A stretch of DNA of 64,000 bases from Pseudanabaena sp. Salubria-1 (GCA_023336205.1 JALQCR010000013.1:99481-163480), one strand, 5' to 3'. Positions 26,027 through 34,991 are shown, numbered from the stretch's first letter. Made by a program: numbers and translations. Notes: generated by a model from the sequence alone, not told the origin.

Positions 26027-27583
26027 AATTCCTTGCAAGGCTTGGATTGCCTGCTGAGTGCGCTTAATCCATTCGGCATCACGATTTTCTTCGTATAACT
26101 TCAGGGCTTCTTGATAAGAGCGAATCGCATTGCTGACTTCACCCTTCATCGTATACAAAGCTCCTAGTCCAAAATGAGCCTTAGCAAAAGTTGGATTTAA
26201 AGATAGTGCTTTGAAATAAGCTGATTGAGCTTCGCCGAGTCGTCCGCGATCGGCGTAGGCAAGCCCCAAACTGGTATAGTCCACCCATAAATCTTCTTTA
26301 CCGATCGCAATAGTTTTTTGGAAAGCATCGATCGCCTCATCACTATTACCCTGAGCACGTAATAAATTGCCGAGATTGCTATAGGCAACGGCATTCTTGG
26401 TGTCAATCGCAACCGCCTGACGAAACGCAGTAATTGCCTCAGAGTTACGGTTTTGATCTGACAAAACCCGCCCAAGATTGTTGTAAGCCGCCGCATATCT
26501 AGGATTAATCGCGATCGATTTCTCATAGGCTGCGATCGCCCCTTCGAGATCGCCTTGCCGACGCAGAGCAAGCCCTAAACCATTGAAAGTACTAGCAACC
26601 CTCGGATTGATTTCTGTACTACGCTTAAAGGCTTCCGTAGCTTCAGGAATATTTCCCTCGCGCAACAGAGCGCTACCTAGAGCCGCATAGATATCGGCAT
26701 TACGGGGATCTTGTTCGGATGCTTTGCGGAAAGTCGCGATCGCCTTTTGCCGATCATCGAGTTGGTTGTATGCCAAGCCAAGATTGTAATAAACATTCGG
26801 AAAATTCGGATCAATTGTAGTTACCCGTTTATAAGCCTCAATGGAGCCTGCATAGTCGCGTTCTTCATAAAGCGAAATTCCTAGCGCAAAATGGGCTACT
26901 GCATACTGCGGAGCAAGCTCTATCGCCTTGCGATAAGATGAGATCGCCTCTTGACGATTGCCTTGACGGCGCAGCACTGTACCTAAGCCATTATGGGCAA
27001 GAGCATATTTAGGATCAAACTCAATCGCCTTACGGAAAGATGCGATCGCTCCTTGAATATTATTTTTGCGTTCATGAGCTAAGCCCAAATTGTAATAAAC
27101 AGGAGCAAGATTTGTGTCAGCTTTGCTAAGCTGCACAAACTGGTTGTAAGCATCAATCGCCCCATTAGCATCACCTTTTTGATAAAGGGCTATCCCCAAA
27201 CCGTAATAGGCAGGCGTATAGCTTTTATCGATTAAAATCGCTTGGCGGTGAGCTTCGATTGCACCTTGGATATCCCCCTTTTGGCGCAACGTTACACCCA
27301 AACCATAGTAAGCAGGCACTAACTCTGGACTCTCTGCGATCGCTTGGCGATATAGAGCAAGGGCGCGATCAAGTTGATTTTGCTCTCTAAGAGAGTTAGC
27401 GCGTTCAACCAACTTGATTGGTGTATTGGCTAGTGGATCACTCTGAGAAATTTTTGGAGTAATCTCATTGGTCGCAGTCGATGAAGTTTGAGCTAAGGCG
27501 ATCGGGTCAAGAGCAGGAGCGAGACTGCATATTAGCGGAAGAAATCCTACTAGCGCGATCTTCGTAATTGCGGTTTTGATCAT
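26021..27583 (-). CDS. Exported TPR protein
   Basis: 520 residues. N-terminal hydrophobic signal (IALVGFLPLICSLAPAL, possible cleavage near ALA). From about residue 50 to the end it is a continuous array of roughly 13-14 tetratricopeptide repeats of 34 residues, for example AIEAHRQAILIDKSYTPAYY and AIASFRKAIEFDPKYALAHN. TPR arrays bind other proteins, so it is probably a periplasmic or lumenal scaffold. Partner unknown. It stands alone, with its own terminator. The related but shorter TPR protein at 41427-42437 has the same layout. Confidence 0.9.
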   Translation of the reverse strand: MIKTAITKIALVGFLPLICSLAPALDPIALAQTSSTATNEITPKISQSDPLANTPIKLVERANSLREQNQLDRALALYRQAIAESPELVPAYYGLGVTLRQKGDIQGAIEAHRQAILIDKSYTPAYYGLGIALYQKGDANGAIDAYNQFVQLSKADTNLAPVYYNLGLAHERKNNIQGAIASFRKAIEFDPKYALAHNGLGTVLRRQGNRQEAISSYRKAIELAPQYAVAHFALGISLYEERDYAGSIEAYKRVTTIDPNFPNVYYNLGLAYNQLDDRQKAIATFRKASEQDPRNADIYAALGSALLREGNIPEATEAFKRSTEINPRVASTFNGLGLALRRQGDLEGAIAAYEKSIAINPRYAAAYNNLGRVLSDQNRNSEAITAFRQAVAIDTKNAVAYSNLGNLLRAQGNSDEAIDAFQKTIAIGKEDLWVDYTSLGLAYADRGRLGEAQSAYFKALSLNPTFAKAHFGLGALYTMKGEVSNAIRSYQEALKLYEENRDAEWIKRTQQAIQALQGIT

Positions 27584-27815
27584 AGTTAATATTGCTTTTA
27601 GCTTGTTTCTGCCATCAAAAGTTATGGGTTAGTAAAGCAGAAATGAGAATGAGCAGTAGGTTTATAAATTAGAAGAACAAATTAGAAGAGCTGAGTCTTG
27701 ATCCATCACACCACACCAATGACTTTAGCAAGGAAACCCATCAAATTGTAGATTTCAATTATTTATCGTATTTGCTTGGTCACTTTAATATGATGAGTCG
27801 AACGGCGTAAATCTA

Positions 27816-27884
27816 AAAAACGAACCAATAAATTTTTAAAAGTGTTGCAATGCAACACTTTTAAAAATTTATTGGTTCGTTTTT
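27816..27884. repeat. Long perfect palindrome (about 33-bp arms)
   Basis: AAAAACGAACCAATAAATTT + TTAAAAGTGTTGC pairs with its complement around AAT. The right arm covers the TAA of the C39-like gene, so it can terminate that transcript. The inner segment TTTTAAAAGTGTTGC recurs near 46028-46080. Confidence 0.83.
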
Positions 27885-28608
27885 ATTTGTCTACCCACAC
27901 AATTGTTCTTGCTTCTACACCATTACTTTTGAGGACACTGGCGATCGCACCACTGACATCTCGATCCAATCCTAAATTCCACATTGTCTGAAAATCTTGG
28001 TAAGACAAAACATAAGTTTGGCTATTAGTGTCTGTATAAGTAATTTGTTGGCTTTGGGGATCGGCTCCTGTCACTACAATCCAGTGTAGATAAGGAATCG
28101 AGCCAATATAGGGTATCGATAAACCACCGACACGCACCAAGGCGATCGCAGGTTTACCCGATCTCACTAAATTAATTAGCCGATTAAAACTAGTTTGTGG
28201 GGATTTCTTGACGCGATCGCCTTCCCATCGCTGCATGACCTGTTGTAATGTCTGCGGCGGCGTGCCAGTTCGCACCTCAATCCATTGATTATCCAAAGGA
28301 TTACGGAATTTTTGTGGTAAAAATAGTTTTTTGTCAGTCGCGGCTCGAACTGTTGCATAGTTAACATCATGACCGTAGTAACGTAATATCCGCGCAGCCG
28401 AATTTGGTCCACAACTCCAACTATCATTCTGAGCGCCCGTATCAGGCAGTTGAATTGATGCAGACGAGCCAGTAGCAACTAAATTCTGAGATTTTTTTGC
28501 TGCCGCATGGGGACGATTGAGCGTGGTAACTGCTGATATTGCTGGCGTGACTGTTACCGCGATCGCGATAGTTGCGATCACAAGTGTAGAATTTTTTAAA
28601 AAACCCAT
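27883..28608 (-). CDS. Exported C39-like peptidase-fold protein
   Basis: 241 residues from the ATG at 28608, which has GAGG 4 nt upstream; an in-frame ATG at 28620 lacks a site. Signal peptide STLVIATIAIAVTVTPAISA. Mature domain has a papain-like C39 layout: Cys in NDSWSCGPNSAARIL, His in YLHWIVVTG, Asp/Asn in ITYTDTNS. Such domains cleave peptides or leader sequences, but the role of stand-alone exported members is unknown. Its start is 10 bp from the start of livH on the other strand, which leaves no separate promoter region. Confidence 0.83.
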   Translation of the reverse strand: MGFLKNSTLVIATIAIAVTVTPAISAVTTLNRPHAAAKKSQNLVATGSSASIQLPDTGAQNDSWSCGPNSAARILRYYGHDVNYATVRAATDKKLFLPQKFRNPLDNQWIEVRTGTPPQTLQQVMQRWEGDRVKKSPQTSFNRLINLVRSGKPAIALVRVGGLSIPYIGSIPYLHWIVVTGADPQSQQITYTDTNSQTYVLSYQDFQTMWNLGLDRDVSGAIASVLKSNGVEARTIVWVDK

Positions 28609-28618
28609 AAAACCTCGC

Positions 28619-29575
28619 ATGGACTTTTCGGTATTTTTACAGCAGTTTTTAAATGGCTTGTCGATTGGCAGTGTCTACGCCATCTTTGCCCTTGGTTACA
28701 CATTAGTATTCTCGATTTTAGGAATCATTAACTTTGCTCACGGTGCTGTGTTTACGCTCGGAGCATATTTTACTTATGTCCTCTGTGGCGGTGCATTTGG
28801 ATTTAATGGCATACTTGCCAACTTATCCTTACCTAAAGAACTGCATTTACCCTTTTTTGTTGCCATTTTCATCAGCAGTATTCTCGCTGGATGTGTAAGT
28901 ATCCTGATCGAGCGGATTGCCTTCCGCCCACTACGCGATCGCAAAGCCGATCCATTACTCACCTTAGTTTCTAGTTTGGGCGTAGCTGTAGTCATCGTCA
29001 ACACAATCCAATATTTTGTGGGAGCCGAGAGTTATAACTTCCCCGCTAATATTTATGGAAGCCTACCTCCAGCGATAAATTTCGGCACTATCGACAAACC
29101 AATTAACATTCGTACCGTCCAAATAGTCATTTTTGGTGTGTCAGGTATCATTTTAGCAATTCTCACCTATGGGATTAACTTCACCAAGCTAGGCAAAGCG
29201 ATGAAAGCCGTAGCTGAAGATGCTACCACCGCCAGTCTTTTGGGCATAAATACCGATTTTTTCATTCTGCTTACCTTTTTCGTGTCAGGCTTCTTGGGCG
29301 GACTAGCAGGAACTCTAGTTGGCTCCAGTGTCAGTATTTCTGGTCCCTATTTTGGCATCGGCTTTGGCTTAAAAGGGCTAGCGGTAATCGTCCTAGGGGG
29401 ACTGGGCAATATTCCTGGAGCCGTCGTTGGGGGGATTATCTTAGGACTCGCGGAGTCTTTTGTACCATCCGATCAGTCAGCATACAAAGATGCTGTAGCT
29501 TTTGCTTTACTATTTATCGTCCTACTTGTCCGACCACAAGGACTCCTCGGCAAAACCTTCGTCCAAAAAGTCTAG
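28619..29575 (+). CDS. livH: Branched-chain amino acid ABC transporter permease, LivH type
   Basis: 318 residues from the ATG at 28619 (MDFSVFLQQFLNGLSIGSVY); the open frame extends back to 28517, but that would run antisense through the C39-like signal peptide. About eight membrane helices. Family signatures: IFALGYTLVFSILGIINFAHG near the start and the ABC coupling motif KAMKAVAEDATTASLLGI. In cyanobacteria this corresponds to NatD-type permeases of a neutral amino acid importer. The partner permease, ATPases and binding protein are not in the window, as is usual for dispersed cyanobacterial transporters. Confidence 0.93.
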   Translation: MDFSVFLQQFLNGLSIGSVYAIFALGYTLVFSILGIINFAHGAVFTLGAYFTYVLCGGAFGFNGILANLSLPKELHLPFFVAIFISSILAGCVSILIERIAFRPLRDRKADPLLTLVSSLGVAVVIVNTIQYFVGAESYNFPANIYGSLPPAINFGTIDKPINIRTVQIVIFGVSGIILAILTYGINFTKLGKAMKAVAEDATTASLLGINTDFFILLTFFVSGFLGGLAGTLVGSSVSISGPYFGIGFGLKGLAVIVLGGLGNIPGAVVGGIILGLAESFVPSDQSAYKDAVAFALLFIVLLVRPQGLLGKTFVQKV

Positions 29576-29609
29576 AAAAAAAGCGGCGCTTCGCGCCGCT
29601 TTTTTTCTA
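29573..29609. terminator. Palindromic terminator beginning at the livH stop codon
   Basis: TAGAAAAAAAGCGGCGC pairs perfectly with its complement around TTC; the TAG is the livH stop. Confidence 0.87.
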
Positions 29610-29619
29610 AGTAGCTAGG

Positions 29620-29710
29620 CATGACCAAATATAAAACCCCAAAATCTGTACCGCCCGCGTAGCGGGCAGTACAGATTTTGGCTCTGGGTTTTTAATTATG
29701 CTGAGGTAAT
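29620..29710. repeat. Dispersed palindromic repeat with conserved flank
   Basis: Core CAAAATCTGTACCGCCCGC and near-complement at 29640-29680, outer AAAACCC / GGGTTTT. The right flank TTTTTAATTATGCTGAGGTA matches the repeat inside the TPR gene at 42316-42393 (TTTTTTAATTGTGCCGAAGTA), so these are two copies of one family. Confidence 0.7.
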
Positions 29711-29881
29711 TAGCAAGAAATATTTTTTTCTTTTGAGTTTCATTTACTTTTATGTATTAACTAAAACTCCGTGAGAAGATAATTAGAGTATGTATTCTGC
29801 ATCACAGACATAAATTATTTTTAGATAATTTCCAAGCATCAAGCAAGTTATTAAGCAAAAGCCTATATAGAGGGTTTGGTT

Positions 29882-30103
29882 ATGTTGCAATCACTTTATT
29901 ATTCCATCAGCGCTATTCAAGACGAAGCAAGACATTTACTCGAAAGTGGAAGACTTACGCGCAGTCAACCCATTCATACTCTTTGCCGCTTCTTTCGCGA
30001 TCGCGAATGGTGTCAAATCGAACAAGAATTAGAAAATAATCAATATCTATTACGCGATCGCATTTGTGATTTAGTCAGTCGTGAATGTTGGCAGAGTGAT
30101 TAA
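29882..30103 (+). CDS. DUF4327 family protein
   Basis: 73 residues from the ATG at 29882, which has AGAGGG 7 nt upstream (a TTG two codons earlier is less likely). Sequence features ISAIQDEARHLLESG, the central REWCQIEQELE and the C-terminal YLLRDRICDLVSRECW are those of the small DUF4327 family found almost only in cyanobacteria. It is predicted all-helical and soluble. No function is known. It stands alone. Confidence 0.82.
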   Translation: MLQSLYYSISAIQDEARHLLESGRLTRSQPIHTLCRFFRDREWCQIEQELENNQYLLRDRICDLVSRECWQSD

Positions 30104-30251
30104 GTTATTACAAAATTGGAAAACAAATCTTCCACTTATTTTGTGGTGAATTGACGAAATACTAGTCTTTAACTGCACAAAAGTTATACAATCTGACAAG
30201 GTTTAGCCTTATTGCTAACCGTGTAAGCATCAATGGAGGTAATTCAAACCA

Positions 30252-31190
30252 TTGGCGAGTCAGCAAGCGCAAAAACTGAGTCAAGGCATTAGCCTAATCA
30301 ACCGCCTCAAAAAATTTGTTGACCAATCTGCTAATATGCTGAACTTAGATGAAGATGTGGCAATAGATAGGGGCATGACTCAAATTATTAAGTCGGCGGT
30401 AATGGTAATTGGTGGTGGAGAGGATAAAGTCCAAGACCGCAAAATTCTCAAAGCCTTTGTAGAAAGTTCTGGTGGCTCCCAAGCTCGCATTGCTATAATT
30501 CCATGCGCCTCAAGAGAACCTGATATTATTGGGAGAATTTATCATGATATCTTCACTGAACTTGGTGCAAGTGTAGTTGAAGTATTAGATATACGCGAAC
30601 GTCCTCATGATGACTATCCCGAAGCCGAGGCTCTAGTAGATCGGTTTACAGGCATTTTTATGACTGGCGGCGACCAGTTGCGTTTATGTGGCTTGATTGC
30701 TGATACTCCCTTTGCAATCACGATCGCCAAGCGCATAGATCAACATCGGATAGTTTTAGCTGGCACAAGTGCTGGAGCTGCGGCTATGGGCTATCACATG
30801 ATTTCTGGAGGCAGTAGTGGCGAGTCACCTCATAAGGAGCTTGTGAATATGAGTACTGGCTTGAATATCTTGCCTGAAATTATTGTCGATCAGCACTTTC
30901 ATAATCGCAATCGCATGGCTCGTCTGATGACTGCGATCGCGGCGCATCCTGACAAAATTGGCATCGGTATCGATGAAGATACCGTGGCAATTTTTGAGCC
31001 AAACAACACTATGCGCGTTCTGGGACGTGGCACTGTCACCGTAGTCGATCCTGGTGAGGTTTCCTACAGCAATCAACTATGGGTTAGTGGTGCAGCACCC
31101 TTAACCATCCACAATTTGCGAGTGCATATTCTTGCCGCTGGCTGCAAGTATCACATGCTCAAGCGTATTCCTATTAGTCCATCAGTATAA
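30252..31190 (+). CDS. cphB: Cyanophycinase
   Basis: 312 residues if started at TTG 30252; GGAGG lies about 12 nt before it. A shorter ATG start at 30336 (MLNLDEDVAI) would also keep the domain. Peptidase S51 family: MVIGGGEDKV, IIPCASREP, FMTGGDQLRL and the nucleophile Ser173 in LAGTSAGAAAMG; DQHFHNRNRMARL is also typical. It cuts cyanophycin (multi-L-arginyl-poly-L-aspartate) to beta-Asp-Arg dipeptides for nitrogen mobilisation. Cyanophycin synthetase (cphA), which often sits beside it, is not in the window. Confidence 0.93.
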   Translation: MASQQAQKLSQGISLINRLKKFVDQSANMLNLDEDVAIDRGMTQIIKSAVMVIGGGEDKVQDRKILKAFVESSGGSQARIAIIPCASREPDIIGRIYHDIFTELGASVVEVLDIRERPHDDYPEAEALVDRFTGIFMTGGDQLRLCGLIADTPFAITIAKRIDQHRIVLAGTSAGAAAMGYHMISGGSSGESPHKELVNMSTGLNILPEIIVDQHFHNRNRMARLMTAIAAHPDKIGIGIDEDTVAIFEPNNTMRVLGRGTVTVVDPGEVSYSNQLWVSGAAPLTIHNLRVHILAAGCKYHMLKRIPISPSV

Positions 31191-31221
31191 AAAAAGGCTC
31201 GCAATGCGAGCCTTTTTTTAT
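31187..31221. terminator. Bidirectional terminator between cyanophycinase and paraslipin genes
   Basis: ATAAAAAAAGGCTCGC and complement around AAT; both convergent stop codons touch the arms. Confidence 0.85.
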
Positions 31222-32186
31222 TTAGTCCAATCCCCTGCCTCTGGGGTATCAACAATTGATTTAAGCCCTTCTAGAGTTGAAGGCAGCGATCGCGGATCCA
31301 TAAACATCACTTTGCTACTGCCACTGGAGCCAATCGTCGTACCCATCGAAATATAGTTCTGAGCTAACAAAAATTGCAACGCCTCATTTGCTTGAGGATT
31401 GCCTTTCATAGACTGTAATAACACTTGCATAGCCTGAGATGTCCCTTGAGCTTTTAACACCTGCTCCTGACGTTCTGCTTCAGCACGCAAAATGCGTGAT
31501 TGTTTCTGCCCCTCTGCTTCTAAAATGGCAGATTTTTGTGAAGCCTCAGCATTAAGTAACTGCGACTCAGCCAAGCCCTTCGCTTGATTAACGGCAGCTT
31601 CGCGCTCACCTTCAGAATTAAGAATTGCTGCCCTTTTTCTGCGCTCCGCTGTCATTTGCATTTCCATAGCTTCCTGCACAGCTTTTGCAGGTAAGATGTC
31701 CCGCAACTCGACCCTTGTTACCTTCACGCCCCAAGGATCTGTGGCATCATCTAAATCCCGTAACAGAACCTCATTGATTTTGTTTCTTGCCGTGAAAGTT
31801 TCATCAAGCTCTAAACTACCTAGTTCGGCACGAATCTGAGTCAAGACGATATTTGCCATCGCTTGACGCAAATTTTCTACACGATAAAAGGCTTTTTCCA
31901 TGTCAACTACACGCCAGTAGACTACTGCATCGGCGGTAATCGACACGTTATCGCGAGTAATACATTGTTGTGGTGGAATATCTAAAACCTGCTCTTTAAT
32001 CGACCCTTTGTAGCTGACGGTATCAATAAAGGGCAAGATAAAGTGGGGGCCAGCAGGTAGTTTACGTTTGTATTTCCCGAAGGAAGCAACCAGTGCTTCT
32101 TCACCTTGGTTAACTATTTTAAAAGACGAACTACCAAGACCAAAGAAGACACCCGCACCGATCGCAAAGCTAAAAAATAAGTCCAT
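31218..32186 (-). CDS. SPFH/band 7 protein (paraslipin, stomatin-like)
   Basis: 322 residues. A short N-terminal hydrophobic anchor ([16 protein letters not shown]), then the SPFH domain (about 25-200: [63 protein letters not shown]) and a long Glu/Ala/Gln-rich coiled coil to about 275. It matches bacterial paraslipins such as the slr1128 type of Synechocystis, which assemble into rings at membrane microdomains. No NfeD-type protease is adjacent. Confidence 0.93.
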   Translation of the reverse strand: MDLFFSFAIGAGVFFGLGSSSFKIVNQGEEALVASFGKYKRKLPAGPHFILPFIDTVSYKGSIKEQVLDIPPQQCITRDNVSITADAVVYWRVVDMEKAFYRVENLRQAMANIVLTQIRAELGSLELDETFTARNKINEVLLRDLDDATDPWGVKVTRVELRDILPAKAVQEAMEMQMTAERRKRAAILNSEGEREAAVNQAKGLAESQLLNAEASQKSAILEAEGQKQSRILRAEAERQEQVLKAQGTSQAMQVLLQSMKGNPQANEALQFLLAQNYISMGTTIGSSGSSKVMFMDPRSLPSTLEGLKSIVDTPEAGDWTK

Positions 32187-32300
32187 AATGTTTTTCCATC
32201 GTTGCTTGAACTCACGTTAATAATAGCGCGATCGCTCTGAGATCTAGGTTAAGTAAAGGCAAAAGAAAGAAATCTGTGAATGTCCAGATCCCCACTTCCC

Positions 32301-32366
32301 AGATCCCCGACTTTTTCTTTGTTAGCAAAGATAACTTTTGCTTGTCACAAAAAAAGTCGGGGATCT
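32301..32366. repeat. Imperfect palindromic repeat, GATCCCCGACTTTTT family, copy 1
   Basis: Outer arms AGATCCCCGACTTTTT and complement; loop CTTTG...ACTTTTGCTTGTCAC. The complement of the repeat at 35099-35164 aligns with this one along its whole length, including the loop, so it is a defined dispersed repeat, not a random hairpin. Confidence 0.75.
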
Positions 32367-32447
32367 TTATGATTGTCTATGCACCGAAAACTTTGCTCAC
32401 GGTTTCGACAATTTTGGCGATCGTGGGAATGTTGTCGATAATGCGTT

Positions 32448-33263
32448 TTAAGGCTCTGATGTCTTAGATCGTGAGATTGGCTGTTTAGTCGATTGCCCCT
32501 TTAATGCAATTTGATTGAGCGCTTTTAAATGTTCAACAGCATCAGCTTTTTCTTCATCATTGAGGTTACTATCAATCACGATCAACTCCTCTAGCTGATA
32601 TAAAAGCCGTTTAATTCCAGATTTATTAGCATTAAGAGAATCAGCCTCTGATGATAATACTTGAGCAGCAATTTCGCGGACAAGCCGTTTAATTCCAGAT
32701 TTATTAGCATTAAGAGAATCAGCCTCTGATGATAATACTTGAGCAGCAATTTCGCGGACAAGCCGTTTAATTCCAGATTTATTAGCATTAAGAGAATCAG
32801 CCTCTGATGATAATACTTGAGCAGCAATTTCGCGGACAACTTTCAGAACTGCAATCTTCTTATCAACAGGGACTTCGTCTGTTTTTTGACGCAGATCAAC
32901 CGACTGATTATCATTCAACATTCGCACTGCAATTATTTTGTAAGATTTGCTTTTACCAGATTTATTTTCTGCCTTCTGCTGATACCGAAGCTGCCTATGC
33001 TTTGTTAACATTTTTCGCTCATTTAGAAAATCATCAGAATCTGCACCCATTAACTTTGTAACTCGATTTTGTTCACGCCAAGCGACAAAAGCAATACCTA
33101 AAATAAAAATTATGGTTATGGCAAAACTAGACGGATTACCGACTGTAAGCAAGAGCATGAAAATAAAGCCAACAAATACAGTAGCCGTTTGCCAAACTAA
33201 AGAACTAATTCCATTTTTAGCTTCTTCATAGAGACTTATTTTCTTACGGTTTATCGGAACCAT
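32448..33263 (-). CDS. Membrane protein with three identical 26-residue repeats
   Basis: 271 residues from the ATG at 33263, which has GAGG 8 nt upstream; the in-frame ATG at 33269 has no room for one. Two membrane helices (WQTATVFVGFIFMLLLTVG and FAITIIFILGIAFVAW) are followed by a cytoplasmic basic linker and a helical region with the unit VREIAAQVLSSEADSLNANK + SGIKRL present three times, identical at DNA level. The end is charged (LNDEEKADAVEHLKALNQ). The family is not recognised. The start overlaps the upstream membrane protein gene by 20 bp, so they are co-translated. Confidence 0.72.
   Translation of the reverse strand: MVPINRKKISLYEEAKNGISSLVWQTATVFVGFIFMLLLTVGNPSSFAITIIFILGIAFVAWREQNRVTKLMGADSDDFLNERKMLTKHRQLRYQQKAENKSGKSKSYKIIAVRMLNDNQSVDLRQKTDEVPVDKKIAVLKVVREIAAQVLSSEADSLNANKSGIKRLVREIAAQVLSSEADSLNANKSGIKRLVREIAAQVLSSEADSLNANKSGIKRLLYQLEELIVIDSNLNDEEKADAVEHLKALNQIALKGQSTKQPISRSKTSEP
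32606..32839. repeat. Three perfect 78-bp tandem repeats inside a gene
   Basis: The unit starts GCCGTTTAATTCCAGATTTA and recurs at 32606, 32684 and 32762 with no differences. 78 is a multiple of three, so each copy adds 26 residues in frame. Confidence 0.95.
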
Positions 33264-33654
33264 GCCCATTACCTCTTTTTAATTCGAGTAAATCAGCCCA
33301 AAACCGTCCGATTATTCGACCAGCCAATACAATCCACAGGCAAAAATCTGCTGTAATTATTATAAAACAAGCATAACGCGATACCCCCAATGCGTTTTCT
33401 TGTAGACATACGTCAAAACTGGCAAAATCTTTACCAATAATGATGTGACCAACCAAGCTGGGAAGCTTTAACAACACACCAAGCGCGATCGCATCTTGGA
33501 TTGAAAGATAAACAGTTCTCCACAAAGATCCCATCAAGCCTTGCCCTAGAAGATCCAAGGGTTCCCAAATATTCAGTAATAGTCGCTCTGTGCGCTTGCC
33601 AGTCTTTGTTGTTAGCCCTGAAAGATTTGGATCTTGCTGAGAGGGCTGGGTCAT
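33244..33654 (-). CDS. Small membrane protein, unknown function
   Basis: 136 residues with two or three hydrophobic segments (TVYLSIQDAIALGVLLKLP, YACFIIITADFCLWIVLAG). N-terminus polar (TQPSQQDPNLSG), C-terminus basic. It overlaps the start of the triple-repeat membrane protein by 20 bp. Both lie in the same direction downstream of the pentapeptide-repeat membrane protein, so the three may form one unit at the membrane. I do not recognise the family. Confidence 0.68.
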   Translation of the reverse strand: MTQPSQQDPNLSGLTTKTGKRTERLLLNIWEPLDLLGQGLMGSLWRTVYLSIQDAIALGVLLKLPSLVGHIIIGKDFASFDVCLQENALGVSRYACFIIITADFCLWIVLAGRIIGRFWADLLELKRGNGHGSDKP

Positions 33655-33704
33655 ATGGGTTGTTTTTCACAAAAAGTTGACTGCCTTAATATTACGATGC
33701 AGCG

Positions 33705-33752
33705 ATCGCCCCCGCAAATTTTACCCAGCAAAGTTTTTCGCCGTAGAGGTCA
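33705..33752 (-). pseudogene. 5' stub of a second pentapeptide-repeat gene
   Basis: Minus-strand reading gives MTSTAKNFAG, stop, NLRG, nearly the first 14 codons of the full gene at 33750-34991 (MTSTAKTFAGQNLRG). Its ATG overlaps the stop of that gene as ATGA. One base change (CAA to TAA) gives the stop, and everything beyond codon 14 or so is gone. It is the trace of a tandem duplication. Confidence 0.75.
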
Positions 33753-34991
33753 TAGCCAATCGCCTTTGGTGTTGAGAAGCTCTAGAGAATCGACATCATC
33801 AAGTTTGGTGGTGTGGTCGTAGTTCCAACCTTCTAAACAAACGCCTGTCATTTGTGCGCCCGTAAAATCTGTCCCAATAACTTGGGCTTCGGTAAAGTTT
33901 ACCGATTCAAGATTAGCATTACAGAAACTTGCTTCGTTGAGGATTGCACGTTTGAAGTTGACTTCTTTTAAATAAACTCCATCAAGGTTTGCACCGTACA
34001 GATTTAAGCCTTCGTAGGATTGGGCTTGGTTGGGGTTGCCTGTGACTAATAATTCTCGTACTTCGAGATTAGAAAGAATTGATGTTCCTAAACGCGATCG
34101 GTCTAGCTCTTTTGCTTGCTTCCAAATGGTGCGAGTCAAGTTTGTCCTCTGCTTGCGAGAATTGCGAAAATCGCTACTTTTGAGATACGCCTTTGTAAAG
34201 TTAGCTTTAGTTAAATCTGCCCCCTGAAAACTCGTACCGCCGATACTGGCAAATCCAACAATAAACTTCAGTAATTCATCGAACTTAGGATCGCCTTTTA
34301 AAGCTCTCCCAGCAGTATAAACGCTGAGTAACGCTGTCACCACTGCCCCAAAACCAGCCCCAATCAATGCAAAATCAAATGACCCAGCCCCTGACCATGA
34401 CACTGCAAATGCTCCGACAAATCCTCCTTGAAATAATCCTAAAAATAACCCTAACCACGCTATAAATGATCCTGCTTCTGACAATGCTAAAGCAACTGAA
34501 AATACCACTACTGCCAGTGCTACTACTGCCCCAGCGAATAATACTACCAAGGGATCTGAACCTGACAATGCATAGGCAAATGCTACTAGTGCCAACGTCC
34601 ATGTCATTGTACCGAAAGCCTTCACCGTAAATCCCTGACGAACAATAGCAAAGAAGATGATGATGAGAGTAATGATCATTGCTATGCCAGTGGCGATCCT
34701 AGAGCTTGGAATATAGCGAGGGGCAAAAAAAATGGTTACCCATGCACCAGTATAAGCAACAAAAATTCCTGCCAATTCCGACAGAAAGAAGGAAATAACT
34801 AACTGAAAGGCAACCCATCGCTTCTGTACGCCAGTCTCAGCCTTAGAGAAATTTGCCCCGATCAAAGTCGCACCTGTAAAATTTGCGCCCCGCAGATCGG
34901 TGTCACTAAAGTCTGCTCCTGAGAGGTCTTGCCCCTTAAAAGACCTACCCCGCAAATTTTGACCAGCAAAGGTTTTCGCCGTAGAGGTCAT
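33750..34991 (-). CDS. Pentapeptide-repeat membrane protein
   Basis: 413 residues. A first pentapeptide block (about 9-50: NLRGRSFKGQDLSGADFSDT) leads to about six membrane helices (about 58-240), then a second, broken pentapeptide region (about 250-280 and 320-400: LYGANLDGVYLKEVNFKRAI). The A(D/N)LXX pattern forms a right-handed beta helix. A beta helix on each side of a membrane bundle recurs in cyanobacterial proteins of unknown role. First gene of a likely unit with the two membrane proteins downstream. Its 5' end is duplicated just after its stop codon. Confidence 0.85.
   Translation of the reverse strand: MTSTAKTFAGQNLRGRSFKGQDLSGADFSDTDLRGANFTGATLIGANFSKAETGVQKRWVAFQLVISFFLSELAGIFVAYTGAWVTIFFAPRYIPSSRIATGIAMIITLIIIFFAIVRQGFTVKAFGTMTWTLALVAFAYALSGSDPLVVLFAGAVVALAVVVFSVALALSEAGSFIAWLGLFLGLFQGGFVGAFAVSWSGAGSFDFALIGAGFGAVVTALLSVYTAGRALKGDPKFDELLKFIVGFASIGGTSFQGADLTKANFTKAYLKSSDFRNSRKQRTNLTRTIWKQAKELDRSRLGTSILSNLEVRELLVTGNPNQAQSYEGLNLYGANLDGVYLKEVNFKRAILNEASFCNANLESVNFTEAQVIGTDFTGAQMTGVCLEGWNYDHTTKLDDVDSLELLNTKGDWL

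Noticed and set aside
28517..28618. N-terminal extension of livH
   Set aside because: The extension is antisense to the C39-like signal peptide; LivH proteins start at MDFSVFLQQF.
32606..32839. Three regularly spaced identical units as a CRISPR array
   Set aside because: The 78-bp units are directly adjacent with no variable spacers, and they lie in frame inside a gene.
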